A DNA stretch of 64,000 nucleotides from UBA6019 sp035535055 (GTDB lineage: Bacteria; Chloroflexota; Dormibacteria; Dormibacterales; Dormibacteraceae): assembly GCA_035535055.1 (NCBI GenBank), contig DATLQT010000108.1:1-64000 (forward strand). Direction: 5' to 3'. Shown here one piece after another: positions 56,683 through 64,000 of this stretch; the first letter of the stretch is position 1; the number at the start of each line of letters is the position of its first letter. The position numbers and the translations under genes were made by a program. The notes beneath the pieces were generated by a model that did not search any database, was not told the DNA's origin, and saw nothing but the letters and a program-made list of their open reading frames with translations.

Positions 56683-59526
56683 TCAGCCTTTGCCCTGGCC
56701 GCCCTCGAGGAGCTCGAGTACGACCGACTTGTCCCCGCCGCCGGTGGACTTGCGGACTCCGCCGCCCCGCAGGTGCCCTCCGCTCCCGAGGATCGCCATC
56801 ACGGCCTCGCTGTCGATCGACCGGGAGTAGAAGTAACCCTGCCCGCGGCAGCCGAGCGGCTCCAGGATCCGCGCCTGCTGGCGGGTCTCGATGCCCTCGG
56901 CCACGATCTCGACGCCGAGACTGTGGCCGAGGCCGACGATCGCCCTCAGCAGAGCCGAGCTCTTGGCGCCCCGGCTGGAGGCTTTGACGAAGGCCTTGTC
57001 GATCTTGATGACGTCGATCGGGAAGCGGGCCAGGTAGCTGAGGGAGGAGTAGCCGGTGCCGAAGTCGTCGATGGCGACCTTGACCCCGGCGCTGCGCAGG
57101 CGCTGGAGCACCGCGGCGACATCCTCTCCCTCGCGGATGACCGCGCTCTCGGTCACCTCCATCGTCAGCCGTTCGGATGAGAACCCGGTCCGCTTCAGGA
57201 CCTGCCGGATCTCGTTCACGATATTGCGGCGCTGCGCCTGCCGCATCGAGAGGTTGACGCCAAGGCGGAGCCGGCGGTCGGGGAAGGCGCCGTCCCACTC
57301 CACGACCTCCCGGCAGGCCGTCTCCAGGACCCAGGACCCGATGCCGGCGATCATGCCGGTCTCCTCGGCCAGGGGGATGAACCGGTCGGGGCCGACCAGG
57401 CCCTTGGTCGGGTGCCGCCAGCGGACCAGGGCTTCTACTCCGTAGACCTCCTCGGTGTCGATCTGGACGATCGGCTGGTACTCGACGAAGAGCTCGTTGC
57501 GGGCGATCGCCTGGCGGAGGTCGTTCTCCATCTCCAGCCGCTCGATCGCCGCCGCGTGCATGCTGATCTCGAAGACCTCGTAGGTGCGCTTGCCGCGACC
57601 CTTGGCGCGGTACATCGCCACGTCGGCGTTGCGCAAGAACTCCTCCGGGTCCTGGGCGCGCGCGGTCGAGATCGCGATGCCGATGCTGAAGGCCGCGATC
57701 ATCTCGATGGTTCCCACCTGGAGGGGAAGCCGGAAGGCGCCCAGGATCCGCTCGGCGATGGTTATCGGGTAGGCGTCGTCGGGGATCGTGTCGAGCAGGA
57801 TCGCGAACTCGTCGCCGCCGAATCGCGCGACCGTGTCGCTCGGGCCGACGCACTCCTGCAGCCGCCCGGCGACCGCCAGCAGGAGCGAGTCCCCGGCCGC
57901 GTGGCCAAGGGAGTCGTTGACGTGCTTGAAGTCGTCGAGGTCGAGGAAGAGAACCGCCAGGCTGCCCCTGTCGCTGCGGTGCCGGGCGAGGCTTGCCGCG
58001 ACCCGCTCTTTGAACAGGGTGCGATTGGAGAGGCCCGAAAGGGGGTCGTGATGGGCCTGGTGACGCAGCTTGTCCTCGAGGTCCTTGCGCTCGGTGACGT
58101 CACGGGTGTTGAGCACCACCGCTCGGACGTGGGGGTCGGCGAGCTGGTTGCTGAGGATCGTCTCCATGTAGCGGTAGGTGCCGTCGGCGTGCCGCCAGCG
58201 GGTTCCCAGCAGCTCCTGGCCGTAGTCCGTTCGAAGCAGTTCCTGGAAGGTCGTGTTGGCGGTGTTGAGGTCGTCAGGGTGGACCAGCCGCCAGAGCGTG
58301 CCGTTGAGCAACTTGCCGGTCTCGTAGCCCAGCAGCTTTTCGACCGCCGGGCTCACGTAGGAGATGCGGCCCTGCTCGTCGAGCAGGGTGATGACGTCGG
58401 AGGAGTTCTGGACCAGGGAACGGAAGCGCGCCTCGCTCGACTTAAGGCTGTCCGTCGACCGGCGAAGGTCCTCGGCGAGGTTGACGCGCTCGAGTGCCAG
58501 CGCGACGCTCGAACCGAGCCGGGACAGGCCGTCGCCGACGCCGACCGGTAGCTGCTCGGTGCCCGCGACCGAGATCACCCCGCGGAGCTTGCCCTCGATG
58601 GTGAGCGGCACGCCGGTCGCCCAACCCGTGAAGGGCGACGCGAGCCCCTCGTCGCCACGTCCGGCGAGCAGCGTCTCGTCGATCACCTTGGCGCTCACCG
58701 GGCGCATCTCCGCGACCGCCTCCTGGAGGTGTTCGGGCAGCGTCGCGACCTTTACTTCGGGGACGTCGACCAGGCGCGGTGGAGGACCGGCCGCGACCTG
58801 CCGCTGGGTCCGCAGGGTGCCGACGGCGAGCGCGGCTCGCCCGCCCTTGACCTGCTCGATGAGCCCCATGGCTCCGCGGATGCCGGCGTCGTAGACGGCC
58901 TCCGGGTTCTCAGCGGCGACCAGGTCGTCGGCCGACTCGGTGAGCACGCGCTCCCGGCGCAGCGCCTCGGTGTAATCGATCAGGGTGCGCTTCACCTGGT
59001 GGATGAGCCAGGCGCCCGCCGCGAAGCCGGGGATGTTGACCAGCACCTGGGCGGCCAGGGCGGGCTGCGAAACCGAGAAGGAGGTGACCGCGACCGAGCC
59101 CACCAGCGAGCTGAGGAAAAGCGTGGTGATGGTCACCACGCCCCAGCCGCTCCCGAAGAGGCAGCGGAAGAGCAGGACGCCATAGAAGAGCAGGTAGAGG
59201 CGGACGAGGTCGGTGACCTGAAGGCCGACACCGACGAGCGCGAGCGCCGCGATCAGGTCCATCCAAAGCGGCAGCTTTCGCTTCAGGTACCCCCAGACCG
59301 CGTAAAAGACCAGGTAGGTGAGGGAGTAGGACGCGATCAGCTGGGTGAGGTCCTGCTTGTGCGTCCGCAGGAGGATGAAGGCACCGAACGCGGCGTTGAA
59401 GACCAGGAAGGCCATGAAGAGGAAGCGGACCCGGTCGAGGATCGTGTTGCGTGGGCCCATGGCCCTGCCGGTTGCGCTCGACAGCCGGTCGAGCCAGTCG
59501 CGACCGCCGGCGAGGATTGAGTTCAA
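56683..59526 (-). CDS. Membrane GGDEF-EAL c-di-GMP enzyme with GAF-like and PAS domains
   Basis: A 947-residue protein. About five hydrophobic segments (residues 30-190) form a membrane sensor. A GAF-like domain (about 200-355), a PAS/PAC domain (about 370-490, FRSLVQNSSDVITLLDEQGR), GGDEF (about 495-655) and EAL (about 670-920) follow. The motifs RFGGDEFAIL (about 570) and VEALVRW (about 697) are intact, so both cyclase and phosphodiesterase activity are possible. TTG at 59526 or ATG at 59460 could be the start. Single-gene unit. Confidence 0.92.
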   Translation of the reverse strand: MNSILAGGRDWLDRLSSATGRAMGPRNTILDRVRFLFMAFLVFNAAFGAFILLRTHKQDLTQLIASYSLTYLVFYAVWGYLKRKLPLWMDLIAALALVGVGLQVTDLVRLYLLFYGVLLFRCLFGSGWGVVTITTLFLSSLVGSVAVTSFSVSQPALAAQVLVNIPGFAAGAWLIHQVKRTLIDYTEALRRERVLTESADDLVAAENPEAVYDAGIRGAMGLIEQVKGGRAALAVGTLRTQRQVAAGPPPRLVDVPEVKVATLPEHLQEAVAEMRPVSAKVIDETLLAGRGDEGLASPFTGWATGVPLTIEGKLRGVISVAGTEQLPVGVGDGLSRLGSSVALALERVNLAEDLRRSTDSLKSSEARFRSLVQNSSDVITLLDEQGRISYVSPAVEKLLGYETGKLLNGTLWRLVHPDDLNTANTTFQELLRTDYGQELLGTRWRHADGTYRYMETILSNQLADPHVRAVVLNTRDVTERKDLEDKLRHQAHHDPLSGLSNRTLFKERVAASLARHRSDRGSLAVLFLDLDDFKHVNDSLGHAAGDSLLLAVAGRLQECVGPSDTVARFGGDEFAILLDTIPDDAYPITIAERILGAFRLPLQVGTIEMIAAFSIGIAISTARAQDPEEFLRNADVAMYRAKGRGKRTYEVFEISMHAAAIERLEMENDLRQAIARNELFVEYQPIVQIDTEEVYGVEALVRWRHPTKGLVGPDRFIPLAEETGMIAGIGSWVLETACREVVEWDGAFPDRRLRLGVNLSMRQAQRRNIVNEIRQVLKRTGFSSERLTMEVTESAVIREGEDVAAVLQRLRSAGVKVAIDDFGTGYSSLSYLARFPIDVIKIDKAFVKASSRGAKSSALLRAIVGLGHSLGVEIVAEGIETRQQARILEPLGCRGQGYFYSRSIDSEAVMAILGSGGHLRGGGVRKSTGGGDKSVVLELLEGGQGKG

Positions 59527-59585
59527 GGTCTGTGGGTCGGCTCCTTAAAGGGTATAACCGCTCGCAAGATCCGGCCCGGGGAAGC

Positions 59586-60722
59586 TTACCAGCGGTCGGC
59601 TCGGAAGAGTCCGATCTGGTGCCGGGTCGAGCCCTCGGTCGCCAGGTCGGCGAGGATCTCCCCGACGATGCTGCAGAACTTGAACCCGTGGCCGCTGAAG
59701 CCCGCGCCCAGGACAACCCTCGGCTCGCCGGGCGCGAGGTCGATCAGGAAGTTCTCGTCGGGCGTGTTGGTGAACATGCAGACCTTCATCGCCTGGGCTG
59801 GCCCCGAGCCGTCGGGCAGGTAGCGGCGCGCGAAGGAGCGAAGCACCTCCTCGTCCTCGCGACCGGCGCCGTCTCGGTCGAGCAGGTCGGGATCGGCCGG
59901 CTCCAGCCGGTGGTGCATGCGGCCGAGCTTGAGCCCGGGAGGCCCTCCCGCGAAAAGGGGAAAGCCGTAGTACATGCCCTCGGGCACCTCCATGATGAAG
60001 ACGGGGAACGCCTCCGGCTGGAAGAGGTCGGGCCGGCTCACCCCGAGCCAGGCCAGCACCTGCCGCTCTGGTTCGAGCCGCGGCGCCAGCGCGGGGAAGA
60101 GCCTGCCGTTCCAGGCGCCGGCCGTGAGGATCAGCCTCTCGGCCTCGTGGTCGCCTCGGTCGGTGTGGACGCGAACGCGGTCGCCGTCGACCTCCCAGCC
60201 GAGCACGGTTTCACCCTCACGGAGATCCGCGCCGGCGGCGCGAGCGCCGGCGGCGTGGGCCAGGATGCACTTTTCCGGAACCAGGAAGCCGCCCTCCGAC
60301 TCGAAGATCGCACCCGTCCCGGGTGGCATCCGGAAGGCGGGGAAGCGCTCTCTCAGCTCGGCCGGACCGAGCACCTGGTGCTGGAGGTGGTGCTCGGCGC
60401 ACGAGCGCAGGCAGCCGTCGTAGACGGCGGTGCCGGGGGCACCCACGTGGAGGCACCCGGTTATGTGCAGGATCTGCTCGCCGTACTCGCCTTCCAGCTC
60501 GCGCCAGAGCTCGTATGCGCGGCGGAGCAGGGGCACGTAGGACGGGTCCTCGAAGTAGGCGAGCCGGATGATCCGGCTGACGCCGTGCGAACTCCCCATC
60601 TCGTTGGGGATGGTGAATCGCTCGAGGCCGAGCACCCGCCGTCCGCGGCGGGCGAGGTGGTAGGCGGCGGCGCTGCCCATGCCGCCGACCCCGACCACTA
60701 TCGCGTCGTAGTGCCCCGCCAT
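59586..60722 (-). CDS. SolA-type N-methyl amino acid oxidase (monomeric sarcosine oxidase family)
   Basis: A 378-residue flavoprotein: YDAIVVGVGGMGSAAAYHLARRG is the FAD Rossmann motif, NEMGSSHGVSRIIRLAYFEDPSYVPLL the family signature, MKVCMFTNTPDENFLID holds the Cys (about 316) that covalently binds FAD, and GFSGHGFKFCSIVGEILADL ends it. It oxidises sarcosine or N-methyltryptophan to formaldehyde, amino acid and peroxide. ATG at 60722. Confidence 0.93.
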   Translation of the reverse strand: MAGHYDAIVVGVGGMGSAAAYHLARRGRRVLGLERFTIPNEMGSSHGVSRIIRLAYFEDPSYVPLLRRAYELWRELEGEYGEQILHITGCLHVGAPGTAVYDGCLRSCAEHHLQHQVLGPAELRERFPAFRMPPGTGAIFESEGGFLVPEKCILAHAAGARAAGADLREGETVLGWEVDGDRVRVHTDRGDHEAERLILTAGAWNGRLFPALAPRLEPERQVLAWLGVSRPDLFQPEAFPVFIMEVPEGMYYGFPLFAGGPPGLKLGRMHHRLEPADPDLLDRDGAGREDEEVLRSFARRYLPDGSGPAQAMKVCMFTNTPDENFLIDLAPGEPRVVLGAGFSGHGFKFCSIVGEILADLATEGSTRHQIGLFRADRW

Positions 60723-60735
60723 ACGAGGCGAAAGA

Positions 60736-61128
60736 CTAGTTCGTGGAGGTGGCCAGCACCTCCTCCTCGATGTCGAACAGCGTCCGCTTGCCGGGACAGG
60801 GGATGGGCCCCAGGGGGCGGGCGTCCTCCAGGATCCAGGCCCAGAGCTTTCCGCTCAGGGGCGGCAGCGCTGCCTTCTTCCAGTCCTCCCTGCGGACTGG
60901 ACGGCAGTCGACCAGCTCGGCGATCCCGACCACGGCGCTGAGGCCGTCGGGATCGGGAGGCGGCCGCCTGAGACGGGCGGCCGCCTCTCGCTCGGAGATG
61001 CCGAACCCGCCCGAGGCGTGGAGCAGCAGAGGGCCGCGATAGCGGGTCGCCCAGGTGCGGATCTCGACCGTCTTGGTACCGGCGAGGATGAGGTCGACCC
61101 AGGGGTGGCGGATGGAGAGCGCTTTCAT
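60736..61128 (-). CDS. ASCH-domain protein
   Basis: A 130-residue protein: MKALSIRHPWVDLILAGTKTVEIRTW, RGPLLLHASGGFG, VVGIAELVDCRPV and KLWAWILEDARPL are the ASCH (PUA-like) fold. Members bind RNA or modified nucleosides, and some are amidohydrolases of acetylcytidine. The ATG at 61128 gives the family start, while the upstream open frame is low-complexity. 14 bp before the SolA gene start on the same strand, so likely one operon. The 230 bp upstream hold no supported gene. Confidence 0.85.
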   Translation of the reverse strand: MKALSIRHPWVDLILAGTKTVEIRTWATRYRGPLLLHASGGFGISEREAAARLRRPPPDPDGLSAVVGIAELVDCRPVRREDWKKAALPPLSGKLWAWILEDARPLGPIPCPGKRTLFDIEEEVLATSTN

Positions 61129-61360
61129 GATCGCGACCCTAAGGGAGGCCTGGCCGCCGCTCCAACCAGCCCCGTTAAGCGCTCCGCGGACCGCCGCCGA
61201 ACGCCGACCTCCCAGTCGAGAGCTCCACGGCCGCACCCTCCCGGGGGCTGACTTTGGAGTTTCCCCGGTGCCCCCAAGCTGCGGGAAGAGGTCCGGTCAA
61301 GGTTAAGTCAAGACGAACCTTCCCCGGGAGAAGTCCCTCTTCGGGGGCCTGCGGGGCGAG

Positions 61361-62878
61361 CTAGACCGGCGGGATCCCGTGCTTGCGTTTGATCCGCGGC
61401 TCGGTTCGCGAGGCGTAGAGGCGGAAGCGCCGGATCAGCTCCTCGCGGAGGTCTTCGGGCTCGACGACCGCGTCCACGACCAGGTTGGCCGCCAGCTTGT
61501 AGAGGTCCACATCCTCGAGGTACTCCGCCTCCAGCTCGCGGCGGCGCTCGGCGCGCTGGTCCTCGGGTAGCTCGTTGAGCTTGTTGTAGAAGACCGCGTT
61601 CACCGCCGGTGCCGGCCCCATCACGGCGATCTGCGCCGAGGGCAGCGCGATCGTGCAGTCGCTGTCGTAGGCAGGGCCGGCCATCGCGTAGAGCCCGGCC
61701 CCGTACGCCTTGCGGACGATGACCGAGATCTTCGGCACCGTCGCCTCGGAGACCGCGCTGATCATCTTGGCGCCGTGGCGGATGATGCCCTGGCGCTCGA
61801 CGTCGGTTCCGATCATGAAGCCGGGGACGTCGGCCAAAAAGAGCAGGGGCACGTTGAAGGCGTCGCAGATCCAGATGAAGCGCGCCGCCTTGTCGGCGCT
61901 GTCCACGAAGAGGACGCCGCCCTTTTGCATGGGCTGGTTGGCGAGGATGCCCACCACCTCGCCGCCGAGCCGGGCGAAGCCGGTCAGCAACTCCTTGGCG
62001 AAGAGCTTCTTCAACTCCAGCCACGACCCCTCGTCGACCAGCGCCTCGATCACCTTTCGCATGTCGTAGCCGCGCTGGGGCTCCTCGGGGATCAGCTCGG
62101 CGAGGGCCTTGCTCGCCGCGGCTGGCCGCGGCTCGGCGGCGGGGGCGCGCTGGGTCCAGTTCCCCGGCAGGTAGTCGAGGTATCGCTGTCCGACCGCGAT
62201 CGCCTCCGCGTCGTCGGCGACCAGGAAGTCCCCGCAGCCGCTGACCGTGCAGTGCATCCGGGCGCCGCCGAGCTCTTCGAGTGTGACCTTCTCGCCGACC
62301 ACCACCTCCACCATCCGCGGCGAGCCTAGGTACATGGAGGCGTTCCCCTCGACCATCACCACCACGTCGCAGAAGGCCGGGATGTAGGCGCCGCCGGCCG
62401 CTGAGGGGCCGAACAAAAGGCAGATCTGCGGCACCCGGCCGGAGAGCCGCACCTCGTTGAAGAAGATCCGCCCGGCATGCCGGCGGCCGGGGAACATGTC
62501 GATCTGGTCGGTGATCCGTGCCCCGGCGCTGTCGACCAGGTAGAAGAGCGGTACCTGGAGCCGGGAGGCGGACTCCTGGATGCGGATGATCTTTTCGACC
62601 GTGCGAGCCCCCCAGGAGCCGGCCTTGACCGTCGGGTCATTGGCCATCACCGCCACCGGCCGCCCCCCCACCGTGCCGAGGCCGGTAACGACGCCGTCCG
62701 CTGGGAGGTCGTCCGCGAGCACGTTGGCGAAGAGGCCGTCCTCGGCGAAGGAGCCGGCGTCGAGCAGGAGGTCGAGCCGCTCGCGGACCGTCAGCTTGTT
62801 CTGCTCGCGCAGCTTCGGCAGGTAGCGGGTGCCGCCGGCCAGGGCTTTGTCGCGGAGCTTGCGGGAGCGCTCGGTCAT
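61361..62878 (-). CDS. Acyl-CoA carboxylase carboxyltransferase (beta) subunit
   Basis: A 505-residue crotonase-fold pair. GGRPVAVMANDPTVKAGSWGARTVEKIIRIQESA and YLVDSAGARITDQIDMFPGRRHAGRIFFNEVRLSG bind the acyl-CoA, and FGPSAAGGAYIPAFCD the oxyanion hole. The C-domain has LANQPMQKGGVLFVDSADKAARFI and VPLLFLADVPGFMIGTDVERQGIIRHGAKMI. It transfers carboxyl from biotin to propionyl-, acetyl- or methylcrotonyl-CoA. Its coupling to HMG-CoA lyase (ATGA) favours methylcrotonyl-CoA. The biotin carboxylase subunit would lie beyond this window or elsewhere. Confidence 0.92.
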   Translation of the reverse strand: MTERSRKLRDKALAGGTRYLPKLREQNKLTVRERLDLLLDAGSFAEDGLFANVLADDLPADGVVTGLGTVGGRPVAVMANDPTVKAGSWGARTVEKIIRIQESASRLQVPLFYLVDSAGARITDQIDMFPGRRHAGRIFFNEVRLSGRVPQICLLFGPSAAGGAYIPAFCDVVVMVEGNASMYLGSPRMVEVVVGEKVTLEELGGARMHCTVSGCGDFLVADDAEAIAVGQRYLDYLPGNWTQRAPAAEPRPAAASKALAELIPEEPQRGYDMRKVIEALVDEGSWLELKKLFAKELLTGFARLGGEVVGILANQPMQKGGVLFVDSADKAARFIWICDAFNVPLLFLADVPGFMIGTDVERQGIIRHGAKMISAVSEATVPKISVIVRKAYGAGLYAMAGPAYDSDCTIALPSAQIAVMGPAPAVNAVFYNKLNELPEDQRAERRRELEAEYLEDVDLYKLAANLVVDAVVEPEDLREELIRRFRLYASRTEPRIKRKHGIPPV

Positions 62879-63801
62879 TGCGCGGGGGCTGCTCCCCCGA
62901 CCGCCACCCAGGGCTCCAGACCGGCCTTGTAGAGCTTGCCCGGGAGCGGCTTGCCGAGGGTCTGTGCCAGTCCGTCGGCGATCTCGATGAGCGCCGGTAT
63001 CGAGGCTCCGCTCGGCTGGCCGGTCAGCTCCAGCAGGTGGAGGAGATCCTCGCTGCAGACGTTGCCCGTCGCCCGGGGTGCGAACGGGCAGCCGCCAATA
63101 CCCCCGACCGAGCCCTCGAACTCCCGCACGCCGACCTCCAGCGCCGCCAGCGCATTGGCGACCCCGAGGCCGCGGGTGTCATGGAAGTGAGCCGCCACCC
63201 GGTCGGGGCCGAAGCGCCCCAGCGCCATCGCCATCAGCTCACGGACGCCGGTCGGGTGGGCGACTCCGATGGTGTCCGCGATCGACAGCCGCTCGCAGCC
63301 CGCGGCCTCGAGCCGCTCGGCGACCTCAAGGGCACGCCCGGCTGATACCGGCCCGTCATACGGGCAGCCCCAGGCGACGCTGAGGCTGCCCACCGTCGCC
63401 ACCCGGTCGACTCGAGCTGCGGCGCAGACCCCGGTGATCTCCGCCAGCGTCTCGTCGATGCTGCGGTTGAGGTTCCTGCGGTTGAAGCCGTCGGTCGCTC
63501 CGACGTTGACCACCACCTCGCGGGCGCCCGCCTCGATGGCGCGCCGGTAGCCGCGCAGGTTTGGGACCAGGACCCGCAGCCGGGGCGCCAGGCCGGCGCC
63601 GAGTCGCCTCATCAGCTCTTCGGCGTCCGCCATCTGGGGAACCCACCGGGGGGAGACGAAGGAGGTCGCCTCGACGGTGGTGACGCCGGCCCCGAGGAGG
63701 TCGCGGACGAGCCGCTCCTTCACCTCGGTGGAGACGGGGTCGGGCCAGTTCTGGAACCCATCCCGGGGAGCGACCTCGATGAAACGGATCGGTTGAGCCA
63801 T
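62875..63801 (-). CDS. Hydroxymethylglutaryl-CoA lyase
   Basis: A 308-residue TIM barrel splitting HMG-CoA into acetoacetate and acetyl-CoA. FIEVAPRDGFQNWPDPVSTEVKERLV holds the metal Asp and catalytic Arg, EATSFVSPRWVPQMADAEEL follows, AAHFHDTRGLGVANALAALE carries the metal His pair, and SVGGIGGCPFAPRATGNVCSEDLLHLL the catalytic Cys. Last but one step of leucine breakdown. ATG overlaps nothing upstream. AAGGAAGG precedes it. Confidence 0.95.
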   Translation of the reverse strand: MAQPIRFIEVAPRDGFQNWPDPVSTEVKERLVRDLLGAGVTTVEATSFVSPRWVPQMADAEELMRRLGAGLAPRLRVLVPNLRGYRRAIEAGAREVVVNVGATDGFNRRNLNRSIDETLAEITGVCAAARVDRVATVGSLSVAWGCPYDGPVSAGRALEVAERLEAAGCERLSIADTIGVAHPTGVRELMAMALGRFGPDRVAAHFHDTRGLGVANALAALEVGVREFEGSVGGIGGCPFAPRATGNVCSEDLLHLLELTGQPSGASIPALIEIADGLAQTLGKPLPGKLYKAGLEPWVAVGGAAPAQ

Positions 63802-63816
63802 GGCGAAGCCTTCCTT

Positions 63817-64000
63817 TCAGCGGCCCTTGAACTCGGGCTCGCGCTTCTCGAAGAAGGCCCGGATCCCCTCCCGCGTGTCCTCGCTCAGGGTCACCAGGGT
63901 GAGCTGCGAGTGGAGGAAGGCGAGCGCATCGTCCAACGACATGTCCTCTGACCGGTAGAAGGCGTCGCGGCCCAGGCGCAGGATCGCCGGCGACTTCTTC
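63817..64000 (-). CDS. Enoyl-CoA hydratase/crotonase, C-terminal part
   Basis: The last 60 residues, ending DMSLDDALAFLHSQLTLVTL, SEDTREGIRAFFEKREPEFKGR, the typical crotonase C-terminus. The gene begins outside the window. It precedes the HMG-CoA lyase by 15 bp, and in this setting methylglutaconyl-CoA hydratase of leucine catabolism is likely. Confidence 0.8.
   Translation of the reverse strand, partial: KKSPAILRLGRDAFYRSEDMSLDDALAFLHSQLTLVTLSEDTREGIRAFFEKREPEFKGR

Noticed and set aside
61322..61347. A terminator after the carboxyltransferase gene
   Set aside because: The hairpin needs a four-base bulge and has no U tract, so support is weak.

Overview
The window is GC-rich, densely coded bacterial chromosome. 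Most genes sit in short operons with ATGA, GTGA, TTGA or CTGA stop/start overlaps. I see no rRNA, tRNA, CRISPR array, phage or insertion sequence. The gene set suggests a Gram-positive-type (monoderm) lineage such as Actinomycetota, Chloroflexota or Candidatus Dormibacterota. The evidence is a HemQ (coproporphyrin) heme pathway, a class F sortase, two F420/flavin LLM oxidoreductases, a Gram-positive type SOS box, a mycothiol-type maleylpyruvate isomerase domain and probable leaderless promoters. The phylum is inference.

Layout. 0-6.8 kb: a truncated TOPRIM protein, an M20 amidohydrolase, a GT39-like membrane glycosyltransferase, and a carbohydrate pair (GT4-GH130 fusion plus an alpha/alpha-toroid protein). 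6.8-11.1 kb: an envelope/stress block holding an OmpR-type winged-helix protein and two smaller relatives of its N-terminal helical domain, a DUF3494 adhesin with its class F sortase, and a YggT-like plus frameshifted GlsB-like pair. Four start codons here are preceded by the same tandem repeat (GTTAC, 12-bp period), at identical distance in three cases. I regard this putative regulon as the most novel feature. 11-26 kb: alcohol dehydrogenase, MarR-MFS pair, beta-lactamase-like protein, YceI, an LLM-hemerythrin fusion, hydrolases, PPK2, a PLP enzyme, and a scar joining a truncated sugar ABC permease to a truncated ROK gene. 26-40 kb: Amt, DUF6295, a MarR-RND-LUD operon, two Flp-type pilins, a two-component system, a second GT39-like protein, and a Y-family polymerase with an SOS box over its start.

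40.4-48.4 kb is one heme operon (helix-turn-helix protein, hemA, hemC, hemD, hemB, hemQ, hemL, hemE, hemH). It takes glutamyl-tRNA to coproheme and heme through the coproporphyrin-dependent route. The oxidase step (CgoX/HemY) is absent. 48.3-56.2 kb: a BtuF-like/DUF71 pair suggesting B12 salvage, an acyl-CoA ligase with a citryl-CoA lyase-like protein, an MhqO/MhqD-like quinone-detoxification pair, a maleylpyruvate isomerase-like protein, GNAT and a MetE-like protein. 56.2-64 kb: a DksA-type zinc finger, a large GGDEF-EAL protein, a SolA-type oxidase, an ASCH protein, and acyl-CoA carboxyltransferase, HMG-CoA lyase and enoyl-CoA hydratase, which look like leucine/isovalerate catabolism.

All calls come from reading the sequence without database searches. 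Many start codons are GTG, TTG or apparently CTG and are uncertain.
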